DNA of 64,000 nt from Sanderia malayensis. Lineage: Eukaryota; Cnidaria; Scyphozoa; Semaeostomeae; Pelagiidae. Every line of letters begins with the position of its first letter. The stretch's first letter is position 1. The notes below the pieces were generated by a model, which worked only from the letters and a program-made list of their open reading frames with translations, searched no databases and was not told the DNA's origin. Made by a program: the position numbers and the translations under genes. Location: assembly GCA_013076295.1 (NCBI GenBank), contig RQOL01000733.1, positions 35,699-99,698 on the forward strand. The letters run 5' to 3'. This document shows positions 31,607 to 44,884 of this stretch, piece after piece.

Positions 31607-34095
31607 GTAAAAAATTTGCAATGGCAAAAACACAGGAAAAACAAAAAATGAAGTCTTTGAATGATGATCAACATAAAAAGAAAGAAAGACGCACAAATGA
31701 AACAAAAAGTGTCCTTGAAAAATAGTTTACAGGTATAATTTCTAGTTGAGCAACAATTATTATTGTCATTATTGTTGTGGATATTCAACATGACATAGTA
31801 CAAACCAAAACGAACCAAAATCTTAGGACTTCACTCACAATGTCAAGCCCTTAGCTGACAGAACAGCACATATAAAAAAAATTTTACAAAGCACAATAGA
31901 AACAATTTTTTGTAGTCACTCAAGAAGAGACCAAAACTGTGGCATTTAAGCTGACCTCGACAATTGGATAAATGCCAACTACTGGGCTTCACACAAAAAT
32001 GGAAGTGCCCATCTTCAAAGCATACAAAAGGGGTGGACACAACATTGATTGGCATTCTTCGGTATGTGTAATGGACTAAAATTTACCTTTTGCCATAGAG
32101 CTGTTGACTTGTTATATTTGCACAAGTGAAAGACAGTATGATGTATATTACCAAGAATATGCTACCTTAATTGTGCTGTACAAACCATGATACAGTTGGA
32201 CTGAAAGAGCACTGACTACTTCAATGAAAGAACTTCAAGATCTTGCTTTTGATTTACAGAAACCTGCAAAAAAAAGACTTAGGTTGAGATATTTCATTTC
32301 ATCTCCACATTTAAAGATAAAATAGATTACTTCAAATATCTGAACAAAAGCTATTCTGATGTTGTATACTATCAGTTCAAAAAAGTATTAGCAAAATGGT
32401 TTGGAACAGCTTCAGAAAACATGTTTTATCATCCATGAAATCATTGCCGTCAGCCAAATAAACATATTAATGCTATCTCTGGAAATGCAATTGGCAGTGG
32501 TGGTGGCAAAGCTGTGGCAAAATATTTCAAGGCATGGTGATGCAGAAAAGCAGTGATGTTATCAATCCAATAAAATCATAAAGTTATGAGCAAAAATTAA
32601 CTGGTTGGTTCCAGGTATTGACTTCTCAATACACACAGCAATAAAAAAAGGAACTGCATACAAGTATTCAGAAATCTACTGTTCACCACAGCTTCAAAAA
32701 TCCTGTCAATAAATACTATCATTCAAAAGTTGTTCATAGAATCAAGAACATACCTGCCAAGTATCCAAATTTTTTCAAGATAAACATATGACTTACTCTG
32801 ACATTTTGTATCTATGGGAAGAAAACAAGTTTATATGAAGTTATTTTTGTTGTGGTAACATACGTTGCTCTTTTAAATAGCATGTCCCAGTCTGAAAAGC
32901 ATGTCTTGTGTACCACAAGGTGAAATCAACAATTCGTTATGTGCACACCAAAAAACAAGTGGTGCAAAAACTGATTCTTGAAGCAGAAATAAAAAGGCAT
33001 TTAGGGTCATCCTGTGTGACATTCTACACCTTCTGGTACTTCGTGTATGCTAATGAGATTTTTCATCAGACTGGGAATTGGTGGGGCTTAAGGCTTGCAT
33101 CTTTATCTCCATTAGGGTATAATGCTGTAACTTTTATTGTTTCCTTACATTGAAGGGATATTGGGAAACACCAATTGACAGTTGCTCTTTTCTTTGTAAA
33201 AGGGTCTCATTCAGTCATCCAGATGACACTGTTTGGCTGCCCATGATAGAATAATAACATTCGGCAGCTGCTTCTGTCCCACTCGTGGCTAATGCGACAT
33301 CAATACATATACTACTTGACTTTACATTGTTTTATTGGTGTAAAAAGAAGCTGTCTCATAAAAGCTTGCTAAGTAATAATCACTTGAATATTCAAACTTG
33401 TTTTTGTTATATGCAATAACCTTCAACTTGTTGAAGTTTGCATTAATTGGTATAGATATAGATTGTATATGCATTCAAGCTTGTGTATTTCTTTAAAAAA
33501 GGTAAAATTTATTGGTCATTATGACATGACAGATGTTTTGCAGTTAACTTGGTGAAGCCATGTTTGCCTGCATCCACCAAAATAATTCCAAACAACTTCA
33601 TAAACAGCTTGTTGAAAGAACCCACTACAATTCTCGACAGATCTGGGTGAGAGGGCAGTTCCTCATTTTCAGCTATCACATTATTTATGTGAGGCAGTTG
33701 TCATATGTATTTGAAGAATTCTTCAAATTCATATTCCCCCGTGCCTCTCTATCAGTTAGTTAGTTGCTTTGAAATACTTTTGTGCGTCTCTGGTATAACA
33801 TCTTTTTCATACGTGGCCATACTGTTGTTGACCTAAAGTACGTGAAATATGTTTATGCATTCCTCCCACAAAAATATTTATATTTAAAAAATATCTTTAG
33901 AAATCCACCCTGTTCTCGTCAAAACCACTCTTTGGCCTAAGGAAAAGGCCTGGCATGACTTCATCGTATCATCAAAATAACAATATAACAGCGCTAATAA
34001 TAAAAAACAAAGCAATTTTATTAATTTATAACCTCATTGTCCAATGCACATTCTGGGTTTGGTGTCTTGGGCTGCCAATAAATCCATTTTTCTTG
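31607..34095 (+). repeat. Last block of copy A (matches 62,153-64,000)
   Basis: The order is conserved with the end of the window, but copy B lacks about 290 bp (around 32,410-32,700) and about 350 bp (around 33,000-33,360) and gains about 45 bp near 62,605. Between 32,220 and 32,570 fragments such as ELQDLAFDLQKPAKKRLRLR, YFKYLNKSYSDVVYYQFKKV and GNAIGSGGGKAVAKYFKAW look like former coding sequence, but I cannot name the family. The rest is AT-rich without features. Confidence 0.7.
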
Positions 34096-36348
34096 CTGGC
34101 CAATCTTTGGAATCGAGTCAACCAGTCAAGAAGCAAGCGAGCAATTTCTGTCACCCCAACAACACCAACAAAACGGATCGATCATAACACCACGCACGTG
34201 TTTTTTGCCGCTTCAGTTCGACTAGCCTCTTTCGCACGTTTCGGCCAATCAAAATTATTTGGCATGATTCGCCAAAGGGACCGGTCATTGTAATGCCGGG
34301 TAGGGGACCGGAAGATATTTGGAGAGGTCACCAAAAATGTTGGAGCTTAAAGGAGGGGCACCAAAGTTACAGCTTAAAAAGAGGCCACTTTCAGCAGATG
34401 TTGCTTAAACAAGGGCCACTTTCAGCAGATGTTGCTTTTGTTGCCTTGCAAAAAGCTTTTTTTCAAGGCAACTCTGTTTAAAGGGCTACTCCCACCATAT
34501 TCTTTTATTCCATTTCTGGGTAGTTTTTGGCGTAAAAACAGGTACTGCAGTTTTTAAATTTTTAAATTCGCTCATTAACACCCTTTTTTACGCCTCCAAA
34601 CATGCACATTCCAGAAAAAAGTCGGGCAAAAAGAAAACTGGGGCGAGGCCGGTGTGACGCAGATGCCGGAACGCAGAAAATTTACTTTATTGTGTTCAGT
34701 ACCAAAGCTCGCACGAAAACGTTTTGCATGTCTATAGTCAAAACCAAGTGGTATTTAAAAAATTAAACCCTGCCACGCATTAGTTCAGGATCTAAGGAAT
34801 CTGTTGATGCCTCGTTTATCATGAAAAGCGTGAGTTTTTTACACAAATGAGGATGATTTGCTCACGCTTACGCTGCAAGCCGGCATGTTTTTCGACCTCG
34901 ACGTCGCAGTCTCGAGCGAGCTTCACATACAATCTTCAGTGGTGCGCGATGGTTTTAAATAACAATATGAATTCGAAATCTATTCAATTAAAGAGGAGGA
35001 AGCTCTCTTTCAACAATTTTTCGATAGAATTGATAGTATGGAAAATTTGTGAGCTCTTATCTACGCATTTATAAGATTTAAACCAAATCGGGTCAGTCAA
35101 AAATTTGCAAAATCGCTAGGCCGAGCAGGTCCTGGCACGGGTAAAGTAGAATAATGCTATTTTGGACTAATAATGCATGCAAATAACCTCATTTGTTTTA
35201 TCTGGTGTGTATTTGAAGCAGCAGCTCATATTTTGGTAATATTTCAAGTGTAGTTATGGTCATAACTGTGTGGAAAAACTCGAAAATCCCTTCCAGGAGT
35301 GTAAACATTAATGCCCAGAGATCGAAGATTTCACAAGTTCAATGTGAATTCGAAGAAAAACTTTCCAGCACAATGTTGGGCTTCATACTGGTGTGCTGGT
35401 TTTGGTTATATTGTCTGACTTTGTCAACAATATACACCTTTACTTTGCCTTAGGTTTCAATGTAATCACCAAGATATATATATAATTTATAACAAGAACT
35501 CCATGGATATGTCAGCCAAACAATTTCAATTTGAGCAACTTTTTAACAGCGCATATCACTTTAGCATTTCAATATCTTTGACAAAAACCCAAGTAGTAAA
35601 TACAAAAATAATCCACAATTATCTTGCTAAAACCAAGCACACGGCAAAACTTGATAAAATAGAGCATAGAACTGATGGAAACGATAAACAAACTTATTAT
35701 ATCACGATTCACGAACGTTTGCTGGTGGTTGTTTTAATCACGCAAAATGAAAGGAAGGAAGAGCTTGAGTGATGAACACATAACCACGTGAGGCGTGTGA
35801 ATACTGGAAAAATCCATTGTCACTGCATCAGCTTTGGGGTCAATTTTCAGCCCTTAACAATGCCGAAAATTAAAAAAAAACACACGGGGAGATGTCAATA
35901 AGCTTTTTAATGATGGTGTTGAAGTGGTTTGAAAAAACATTTGTGTTTATCATTGAAAACAAGGGAGAAAACCGAAAACATTGCATTCTTCAAAGTGCTT
36001 GCCTCAAAAGTCAGGGTGAAAAAGGGAGAGGTGTGCTGATATTACAAGATAGTTCAAATGTAAACTTTCTTCCATTGCATTATAAAATCATTTATTATGT
36101 GTCTTGGGTAATTTCAGTGTAGCATGCTATGAAGTTTTAATTTAAATAAAACATATATCTCCACTTTCACTTATTTGATTTTATTCTCTGAACTTATTTG
36201 TTTGATTATATTTTAAAGTGCTAAATGCAACGAAATTTGACATATCGATTTTTTTATGCTAAATGAAAGCTAAAGATGTACCAATTGGTTTGATGCTTGG
36301 CTTCATCTGACAAGTATAAGTTAGTTTAATGTCATCTTGAATCAGGCC
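34096..36348. other. Spacer between the two copies
   Basis: No recognisable gene. Longest open frames (35,503-35,772; 35,892-36,122) give unfamiliar products with no domain pattern. Two direct repeats of GGCCACTTTCAGCAGATGTT occur at 34,384 and 34,418. Because the copies start and stop where the window does, I cannot tell whether this spacer is part of the duplicated unit. Confidence 0.5.
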
Positions 36349-39300
36349 ACTTTTTGCGAAAAATATCGCAACGCTGTGACGTCACAGTGATGACCCAAAA
36401 AAAATTTTCCAATGGATGTCAATGGAATTTTTCGAACTTTTTCTGGTTTTACTTTAATAACTCCACTCCGAATGGAAATATTTGAGCTCCGGCGGAACCA
36501 CTATAAACGCGAATCTTTTAGCAGGCACTTTGAAAAGAATTTGTGTGGTTTCTTCAACGTCCGAGACACAATTTGATTTTGAAAATAGGTACCTCTGAAA
36601 AATCATGACGTCATCACGCGTCCCCATTGCTTCTTCGAGTGTCTGTGACACAACACGTAGCTCTGATTTCGCTTATCCCAGCTGTTACTTTTTGTAATAA
36701 CTTACTTTAACTTAGAATTACAAATATCGAATTAATTTTCGGCACTTCAGAAATGAAAATTCCTTCGATATCATGCCCAAAAACTCAAACTTCTGACATT
36801 TTCATTGTTGATTTCGGTCGGCACGGGCCTAACCACTCAGGGGGGAAGAATGCTTCGGCCCGGTCCGAGTAAAGTTGAGAGTCACACTTTGGGTTACGAG
36901 CTCGTTTACTGCATCTATTGCAGGAATAGCGTTTAATTTTAGCTTTTTAATCTCATCTTTAATTCTTTCCAACATCTCTCTTTACTTCAAAGCAGAAATG
37001 AGCGCTATAATGAACAAAATCCTGCTATCCTGGTCGGTGGGTGCGAATAATGTCTGCCTGCTGAACTCCTTAAAATACCTTCTTTTTTTGATTGGTCTTG
37101 AAATAACATCCTTGTAGAAATTCTTCAAAAGGGAGTTAAAACAATGTTAATAATAAGAACTAGGACAATTTTGTTACCTGTGTAGCATGGTTTATGCTTT
37201 GCTGTCTTTCAATGCCGTATTTCTTTGGTGTCGCTCTCTTCTTGGTCCTGTCTTTCTCGTTCTCTTCCTTATCTCTGTTCTGCTGTCTGGTGTCTTCTCC
37301 TCGCCCCACCCCAAGCGCCTCGCCTCCACACAACAGGACAGGCTAGGCACAGATGGGCACAGAGGAAAAATCAAAAATGTTTCAATTCAAATGTCCATTT
37401 TATTTAACACAATTGACCAATCACACACACTTAGGCTTCCTTCACACGACACCGTTTTCATTTCGCTTCGGATTCCAGAGGTGAAACGGTGTGCATTTAT
37501 TAATCTGTTCACCACCGACATTTTCACACGTTTTCGGCTCTACTAACGGACGGAACGCGAAACGAAACGAGAAACGGAACCTGGGGCGGAACGGAGCGAA
37601 ACGGAAAATCCGAAACAATTGTGCAAACACGGGCATGACCGATTAATAAATTAAGGAACGAACGAATTTTTTCTGCAAAACGTGTAAAATACAGACCGGA
37701 ACAACTTTCACATAATGTCAACTAGTTAAATGGGGTTTTACAACTGGGTTACTCTAACTCGATTACCAAAATGGTAACTAAAACTCACAGCACTTGTTCT
37801 TGAGCAAAGTTTCTTCTGGTGTTTCGGTTTTCCGCAGTTCTTCGTAGCTCGCTCTTCAGTTAACTCGACAATGAAACGCAGGAATTTCTCTCATGTCAAC
37901 TTTATTGTAAATTCGAATAATTACAACCGACGATTACTCGTGACGCGGTCACTCAAGAAACACTTCAAAATTATTAAAGATTACAGTTGAAAGTAAATGT
38001 ACAGCATTAAAGTTAGAAATTAAAGTTAAGAAGAGGAATGATGAAGATACAACTAATTTTAACACTTAAATACCTACCAAATAAAGATCAATGTTGACAG
38101 TAAATAAACGTAACAAATGAAAATAAATCGGTCAACTAAGCACATGAGAAATTACATAAATATGAAATTAAAGTTTAACTAAAAATCATCACGAAATATA
38201 GGTTTAAAAATTCAAAGTTCATTTAATGATTAAAAATTAAAAATAATTACTAAATGCAATCCAGTGAATTCAGTTCAATGCTTAAACCTATCAAGTGTTG
38301 TAATTTTGTAGTTGATTGTCAGTAAAAACCTTTGTGATGCATAAATTTAATATTAGGGGTGTGTTTTAGGAGATTAAGTATGACGCTATTTTTGTTGTTG
38401 ATGTTGTTGTTGTCTATTTCCACTCTTTCACATCAGAACCTTCTCCAAATGTTTCAAAAGGAACACCGGAGAAAGCAGATAAACAGCGCCTACATAGTCC
38501 ATCTTTGATAAGACGGTAAATTTAAAGGCATCTTTCTTTTATTGGAAGGGCGTAGGACTTTTTCTTATAAACCAATTAGATTACAGCAATGTTCTCGCTG
38601 GAACCTTTTTCAACATTCTTTAGAACTGGAATTTACCTTAGAAAGCTGTGCAGTTATGAAAGTTGCTTTGCACTCATAACAATTGTCTTCTTTGAGTTCA
38701 AAGCAAGGTTTTTTGACTGAAAGCCAAGAACTCCACCATCAGTGTCAATTTGGTACTTTACTGTCTGAACTTGTTAAGAAGACTCTTGCAAAATGAGATT
38801 CTTAACAGTTCCACACACATCTCAACATGTGTATGCGTTATTTATATGCGTTACTTCTCATGATGTCTCCACCGCAGATAAGCACATTCTTCAATCCATT
38901 TAAGCTCTTCGCAATTGAGCATCATTGCAAAGTTGTAAAACAATGTTGTTAGATCCAGTATTGTTTGTCTGCAGCTCTCGCACAGTTTTACGCGACTGAC
39001 AACGATCTTCTCCACAGGGGCTGGTGTGTCATCTGAACTACTTGTCTTGAAAAATACCAGTTGCCAAGTAATTCGTGACGTTTCTCGTGTAAACGAAGAC
39101 AATAAGCATGGTAAATATCTCTGTTCGGAAGCAAAATCTTCGACTTACTGCCAACTGCTCTCCAGTGTCCAAATGCACTGTTTCTGTATCCCGTTCAGTG
39201 AGTTCAAGGTCGTATCTGAATGTCATACGTTACAATACAAGGTCGTATCTGAACATGTTCGTTAAAACTGATATATTATTACATAAACTTATTTCAATAA

Positions 39301-41149
39301 AATCAATTTAAAGGAATAATGTGCTACTCTGTTGGGCTCGGTGGACCAGATAAGTTTCGCCAGTCTAGACTACACTTAAATCAATACTAACAAATACGAA
39401 AGAATTGTGAATACGATATTGAAATGAATGCCCTATATATGCTAACAGGGTATAAAATAAGAAATATGATAAAATAAAATAAGAATACACAACATGCTCT
39501 TTCTGTCATTTGTGCATTAAAAGTGCTCAATATTATAAGAGAAGCTGCAAAACAAAGAAAAGAAGTTTTCACCGTCTTGGCATTGCATCATACCCAGAAA
39601 CCTAAAGTGACAGTGAAACCTTATCGTCTTTGGTCTGGCTTCTAAAATAACAAAATTTAATTACTCTCATTAAAACATCAGACATGAAAACTGTGTCAGG
39701 AAGCTATGAAATACGGGAGATGCGCTAACCTACTTTATCTAATTAAGCAACTTATTTAGGTCATAAACGCATAAAATATTAAATTTCACTAGCTGCATCC
39801 TGTTAACAGTCACACCAATCATATAGGGACAACGGGGTCATAAGCATAACAATAATTTAAAGTAACTAAAAGATTCAAATAGTTAATAAACGCTACGAAA
39901 AGCTTCACTTCCATTTAAAAGTGAAGCATTTCGTAGTTAAATCGGATCTGTTAAAAAACAAATCCTACCAAGAAAGTTCTTGCTAAGACAAGTTTCTTAA
40001 CAGCTGCATTTCCCTATTTACAAGTGTGTGCATATACGTCATTCCTCGGAATGTTTTATTGGGCACTCTTATGTTCATGTGCCTCTTGTACACATTTTAC
40101 ACATGCAAATTTTTTAAATTTCCGGTGGAAAAAATAACAGATTTCGAAGTTGAGCCCATGTTCAGAGGCATGCAAAATGAATGCCATTTTCTTGCATGTT
40201 CGCAAAAGGTGATAAACTGTTGCCAAAACTTGGTTCTTCGTGGACTAAAGTCATAAAATGAATTGCTAAGCTCAAAACGAGGGGAGACGGAAACGGGGGT
40301 GCATAATGAGTCTATGTGCAAAAACATGGTGAAAAATAAAACCCTAACTAAAGAAAGTAGAGCACAGCAAGAACAGCCAAAATAGAGAGAAGTAAAAAAA
40401 TGGAGAAATAAAAAGAAAAAAGAAAACACTCTAAGAAAGAAAATGATTCTAAAATAAATGAGGAAAATATCTTTGTCAGCAACAAAAAACTTACCTTGAG
40501 CTTTCTTCATTTGCATTTCCAAATTACCTTTTTTCTTTGATAGTCCACATATTCCAATTTAAACCGGTTTTACTTATGTGCAGATGTAAGGACGTGATCT
40601 CTAACCTTGATAACTCCAAAACCTTGTTCATATGAGGTGAGGTGGCCATCGAGGTGGGATAGCCCACAGAAGTGAGATCCAGTCGACAAAGTGACTGGTA
40701 TGCAGAAACGCTTCTGCGTTTATACATGAGAAGTGAGCTAACCAGCCCCCTGAGGTGGAATGAAATTGTCAATAGTTCGCAAACGTGAATATTAAGTCGT
40801 ACATCGGGTTTCCAAACAAAGTGGCTGACAGATCCAAACTGCATTGTGGGGAGTTTGGACGTTCAATTGGACTATCTGATGCAATTGAACCTATGAAATA
40901 GATGTCGGTTGAAAAAAGGAGTGCCTATTTAAAATTGAAGAAGGAAAAATCAGGAAAGACACAGAAAGGGCACCAGCGCATACAAGGCTTAACCCAAAGG
41001 CTTGTCTTGAGATGTAACATTTGCCAAAATGAGTCCATCTGCTCAAAAAGTTCAAAGACTGGACCAACTAACAGTTTGACATTAATACCAGGTCTGTTCA
41101 CTGTGCACATAAAATTATTTTGCCATACTTAGAAGTATTTTTCGTTTCG

Positions 41150-42650
41150 CCCTTTTCCATACGGATTTATGCTGAGACTGTTTATGGTTTGGAACTTCGA
41201 TTTGAATTATAAAATTGCAGTTTTGAAGACTATAGGAGCTGCTTCAAAAAAGTTCGAATAAAAAGACATTTCGCGCAGTTTGGACACATCAAATTGCATC
41301 AATCCAAGCTTTATCTATTTGAGAACAAGAAGATCAGCTTTCGGAAGTCTTTGATTTGACAGAAATACTGCAAGGGAACTTTTGTGGGCGCAGTTCTTTG
41401 GGCCTAAATTTTTTCTTAAATTTGAAAATGGCGGCAAGAAGAATAGACAACAAAATGGCGGCAAGTAGAAAAAACTCTGCTAAAATCAGCAATCGACAGT
41501 CTGAGGACTGGATTTGTACACTATGTGATCAGAAATTCACAGAAGACAAAGCAGAGATGTTAGAATGTGAACTCTGCGAACAAGATTTTTGCAGAAAATG
41601 TTTGAATCTAACGGCCCAAGAATACAAACTACTGAGCAAACGTTCAGATCTTCATTGGTATTGTTCCCCATGTGAAGAAAAAACAATGAAAAGCATTAAA
41701 ATAGAGAAAGAAATCTCAGGGAGATGCAAGGAATACTTTGCAATATATGAAAAGAGACTTGTGACCCTCGAAAATGAAATCTCAAAGAAAGCAGACAAAG
41801 CAATGGTAGAATCTCTACTAGACAGTAATGTGCTCAATCAGCAAGTGCTAATGAAAAATGATGAACAACCCGTAAGTAAGCTGAACAACCGTACAAAAAA
41901 GTAAGCATAGTGCACGACATGACTGAAAAAGAAAGGAAAATGAACAAAGAGAAAATAGAAGAAGCCAAGAGGAGGAATACGGAATCGTCGGGGGAGTTCA
42001 AGTACATTGTGACAGGACCACCATGGGAAAGGAAAGTCGTCAAAACAAAACCAAAGTAGATAGCAAGTATCATACTTCCAATGTTTCGTTAAAAGTTTCG
42101 TTGAGTTCTAAACATATTGTAAATACATTCAACAAGTTAAATCTTATTTTATGCAAATGCAGACAGTCTATCCAACAAGATGGATGAACTGAAACTAAGA
42201 ATTCAATGTGCAAAGGAAAGAATTGACATTATTGGTATAACTGAAGTGTATCCGAAAAATTGTCGTTTCAAACTGGGCAAAGCCGAGCTAAACCTGGAAG
42301 GATATGATTTGTTCATAAATGATCAAGACTCTGATAAAGTAAGAGGAACAGTACTTTACATCAGAAAGGAACTAAAGAGTGAAGAAGTTAAATTAACTAC
42401 AGAATTAAAAGAATGAACGCTTGCAAAAATAGATCTAAACATAGTGGAGACACTCAGCTTATTGGCTGCATATACAAAAGTCCAAGTAGTAACCAACAGA
42501 ATATAGAGGAACTTTACAAACTAATACCAAAGCTTTCCGAACTCAACAACGGTTTCTCACATATTATGCTTATGGGAGATTTTAACTACCCCAAAATAAA
42601 CTGGGAATCGTGGACATGTCAAGGTGACAAGGACGGGGAATTGTTCCTGG
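41150..42650 (+). mobile_element. 5' fragment of a LINE with PHD-type ORF1
   Basis: Present in copy B and absent at the equivalent of 5,775 in copy A. It has a 5' leader, an ORF1 with a cysteine-rich finger, and the N-terminal half of an endonuclease ORF2. The reverse transcriptase and 3' end are missing. LINE insertions normally lose the 5' end, so a 5'-only piece points to an internal deletion after insertion. Confidence 0.72.
41428..41904 (+). CDS. LINE ORF1-like protein with PHD/FYVE-type zinc finger
   Basis: Start chosen at the ATG at 41,428 (MAARRIDNKMAASRKN); an earlier in-frame TTG is unlikely. The finger spans residues about 30-85: WICTLCDQ, MLECELCEQDFCRKCLNL and WYCSPCEEK, giving C-x2-C, C-x2-C, C-x2-C and C-x2-C pairs with the central His of a PHD finger replaced by Cys. 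Residues 95-150 are a charged helix, probably coiled coil (LVTLENEISKKADKAMVE). PHD-like fingers followed by a coiled coil are found in ORF1 of several invertebrate CR1/L2-like LINEs, where they probably help nucleic-acid or chromatin binding. It ends at 41,904; the downstream KKVSIVHDMTEKERK reading suggests a frameshift and a longer original protein. Confidence 0.7.
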   Translation: MAARRIDNKMAASRKNSAKISNRQSEDWICTLCDQKFTEDKAEMLECELCEQDFCRKCLNLTAQEYKLLSKRSDLHWYCSPCEEKTMKSIKIEKEISGRCKEYFAIYEKRLVTLENEISKKADKAMVESLLDSNVLNQQVLMKNDEQPVSKLNNRTKK

Positions 42651-42721
42651 AAAGCATAAGAGATTCTGCTAAAAAGATATCAATGAAAGCACGACTACAG
42701 AGAAAGAAACTGAGGGCCTAA
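42180..42721 (+). pseudogene. LINE ORF2 endonuclease fragment
   Basis: Two frames joined at about 42,413. The first (from the ATG at 42,180) has MDELKLRIQCAKERIDIIGI, then TEVYPKN and GTVLYIRKEL; the second has LIGCIYKSPSSNQQNIEELY, HIMLMGDFNYPKINW and the end ELFLESIRD. These are endonuclease motifs (ITE, YRSP-like, GDFN-P-I-W). The frame then runs into SAKKISMKARLQRKKLRA, which is copy-A-shared sequence, so the C-terminal half of the endonuclease and the RT are lost. Confidence 0.75.
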
Positions 42722-42799
42722 CGGAAATGTGTGACAGAAAAGGGGACAGGTTATATTGCTCATGCCTTTGGTGTTCAGAAAACCCCTGAATGAGACTTA

Positions 42800-43357
42800 G
42801 GTGAGAAGTTGGCATCAGAAGTACTAGTTTTCATGGTTGTTGGAGCCACAGGCTTGTCTTGGAAATAAATAATTGCCCTTTTTCTGTACAACAAAATTAA
42901 CAAAATCAAAAAAAAAATGGCAGATGCTGGACTTGTTATCCTCAGTATCGTATGGGATGGAACATTTGTAAACCAAGAAGCAGCTAGATGTTTTGGTTCT
43001 CAATTTGGTGCTTCCTACGAGTCTCTTCCAACTGCATTTCCACATCTAACAGATACCTGGTGCACATAATATTTGATATCTGCCACATGTTGAAATTACT
43101 TCAAAACACATTGTAAGTATTCTACTCAATGATTTTTAATCTAGAAATACCATCTAGCTCTGATTGGATTGTAAGTTGACCTGGTATTTTCCTTAAATTG
43201 CAGGGCTGATTGGAAAGAACTCAAAATCATGTACGAAAACAAACTAAAGAAGAGTTAAATTCACTTAAAGAGAAAAAAGGCTTTACTTTTGCCAACAAGC
43301 TCAGCTCAACACACATCCAGTGGCAAATGCATAAAATGAATGCTAGATTGGCAGCTC
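42800..43357 (+). pseudogene. P-element/THAP9-like transposase fragment (copy B)
   Basis: Equivalent to 18,401-18,990, beginning abruptly inside the catalytic core with SEVLVFMVVGATGLSWK. It keeps the GTAAGT..AG intron before ADWKELKIMY and the segment GFTFANKLSSTHIQWQMHK. It ends at GSSR-like sequence where copy B skips 450 bp. The THAP finger and first half are gone. Confidence 0.7.
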
Positions 43358-43846
43358 ACGTACTATGCTTCACGAATAAAGCCCTAACAAGAATTTTAAA
43401 AACCTTTCGATGAGAGAAAAATATAACCAGGTGATAGCTTGATTTGTTTTTTTAATCCGAGATACTTTCAAATGTACTTCGGCTTGCCTGCAGTGCCTAG
43501 GCCCAGCACAACCATCGCACATTGCAGGGCATCTTTTGACATTGTAACAACTGGGCCATTGGCCCAGTAAGGCCCCGGTTAAAAATGCCAAGTCAGATTT
43601 ACAAAAAAAATTTTCACTTGAAGTCAAAATAGTAGTTTTCTGTAATGAAATCAGATTTTTATCTGATAGAATTTCTTTCTTACAAAACATTTAACCAAAA
43701 AAGAGCCTTTCGGCCAAGGCTCGCGGCTATTTAGAAAAAAGGTTAGGCCAAAGTACACAAATCTCTGTCATTGACAAGAGAGGCAAGCGATGAACAAAAA
43801 AAAGCGCGCAAAACAAATTTTGATTTTGCAGCGATATTTTTTCAAA

Positions 43847-44040
43847 ATGGTTAAGTCTTGTTCTGGTTCTTGTTTCTGTTGCCAAAATAAACCCAGATAG
43901 CAATGTTGACAATGCCTGGGTTTGCAGGATTCACTTTGTCTCAAGTTGCAAGACTATGCCCACAGCATTCAGAGAGCATTTTTCAAATTGTGCTGTGATC
44001 ATTGACTTGCACGATAGCATGAAATGCTAACATATTTCCA
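43847..44040 (+). pseudogene. THAP-DDE transposase remnant (copy B)
   Basis: It starts MVKSCSGS at the equivalent of 19,944, loses about 85 bp within the THAP finger, keeps VCRIHFVSS, and then joins directly to sequence equivalent to 20,570-20,660. Both deletions are private to copy B. Confidence 0.6.
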
Positions 44041-44164
44041 GCGTCAGGGCCTCTTTTAACATTGCAACCAGTGGGGTTTCTGCCCAGTAGGCCCTTCATC
44101 CGGCCCAGTAGTGAAGCAAAAAATTCTAATTTTGCCCCAGTAGTCAGGGGCCCTTTTCCACATT

Positions 44165-44405
44165 ATGTATCATGATGACCCCACATAGCATGGGGACTGA
44201 AAGAACAGTCTCTCATTACAACAACATCAAGACCTCAAACAGAGCTTCACTTCAATAAACAGTATTATGCACATCTCCTTAAATGGTAAAGGAACAGCCT
44301 TTTTTGATCCAAGAAATGCAGTTGCTGAATTTTTGAAGCGAAAAGAGAGGCGTGACAAAAAATATATCAGACCAGAAGTTTTATTAAAATGTGTTTTTAA
44401 AAAGA
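44165..44405 (+). pseudogene. hAT C-terminal dimerisation fragment
   Basis: Reads MHISLNGKGTAFFDPRNAVA and EFLKRKERRDKKYI. It is preceded, in shifted frame, by MGTERTVSHYNNIKTSNR, a degenerate form of the HSMATERVVSHYN segment at 50,975. The FDPR-AV--FL motif belongs to the C-terminal end of a hAT-type protein. A continuing tail (KTEETLL, DREYTKKFVKAHSS) is at 44,650-44,730. Confidence 0.6.
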
Positions 44406-44884
44406 CAATGGTTGTTTATTATTGCTATAAGTAACTTTTTCAAAGGTGTGGACCTCAATTTGAACATTTAAGATGATTTTGCATGTAAAAATTTCTGTGA
44501 CGTCATGTACCTTATATTAAAAGTTATTATAACAATGACGCTATTTTTTCTGTGTACTGGCTCGGACCCTAAATTAAGATTTTAGACTTAAGAATTAGAA
44601 TTTTAGAATTAAGACATAGCATGGCCACGGAACGTGTTTTGTCTCCTTAGGCGAAAAACCGAAGAAACTCTACTCCTGATCCAGTGCTTTTTAGAGATAG
44701 AGAATACACGAAAAAGTTTGTGAAAGCACATTCTTCCTTGTTGTCACTAAGCACAGCTGAGCTGATTGCCAAAATAAAGAAACTTCAGAAAATTAGCATT
44801 AGCCATGAAAATGAAAAAATGGAGCAGCAGAAAGAGATCTCATCCTTAAAGTAAGACAACATATCACTGAGGTCAGAGGTTTTC

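Larger units (their letters stand above)
36349..42799 (+). repeat. Copy B, first block of the direct duplication
   Basis: Matches 1-5,925. It has a single TA where copy A has the 187-bp MITE (37,714), and no 331-bp MITE near 40,540. It has about 85 extra bases near 38,300-38,380 (bounded by AAG), lacks about 100 bases relative to 3,215-3,320, and contains the PHD-LINE fragment. The junction at 42,799/42,800 joins the equivalents of 5,925 and 18,401. Confidence 0.85.
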
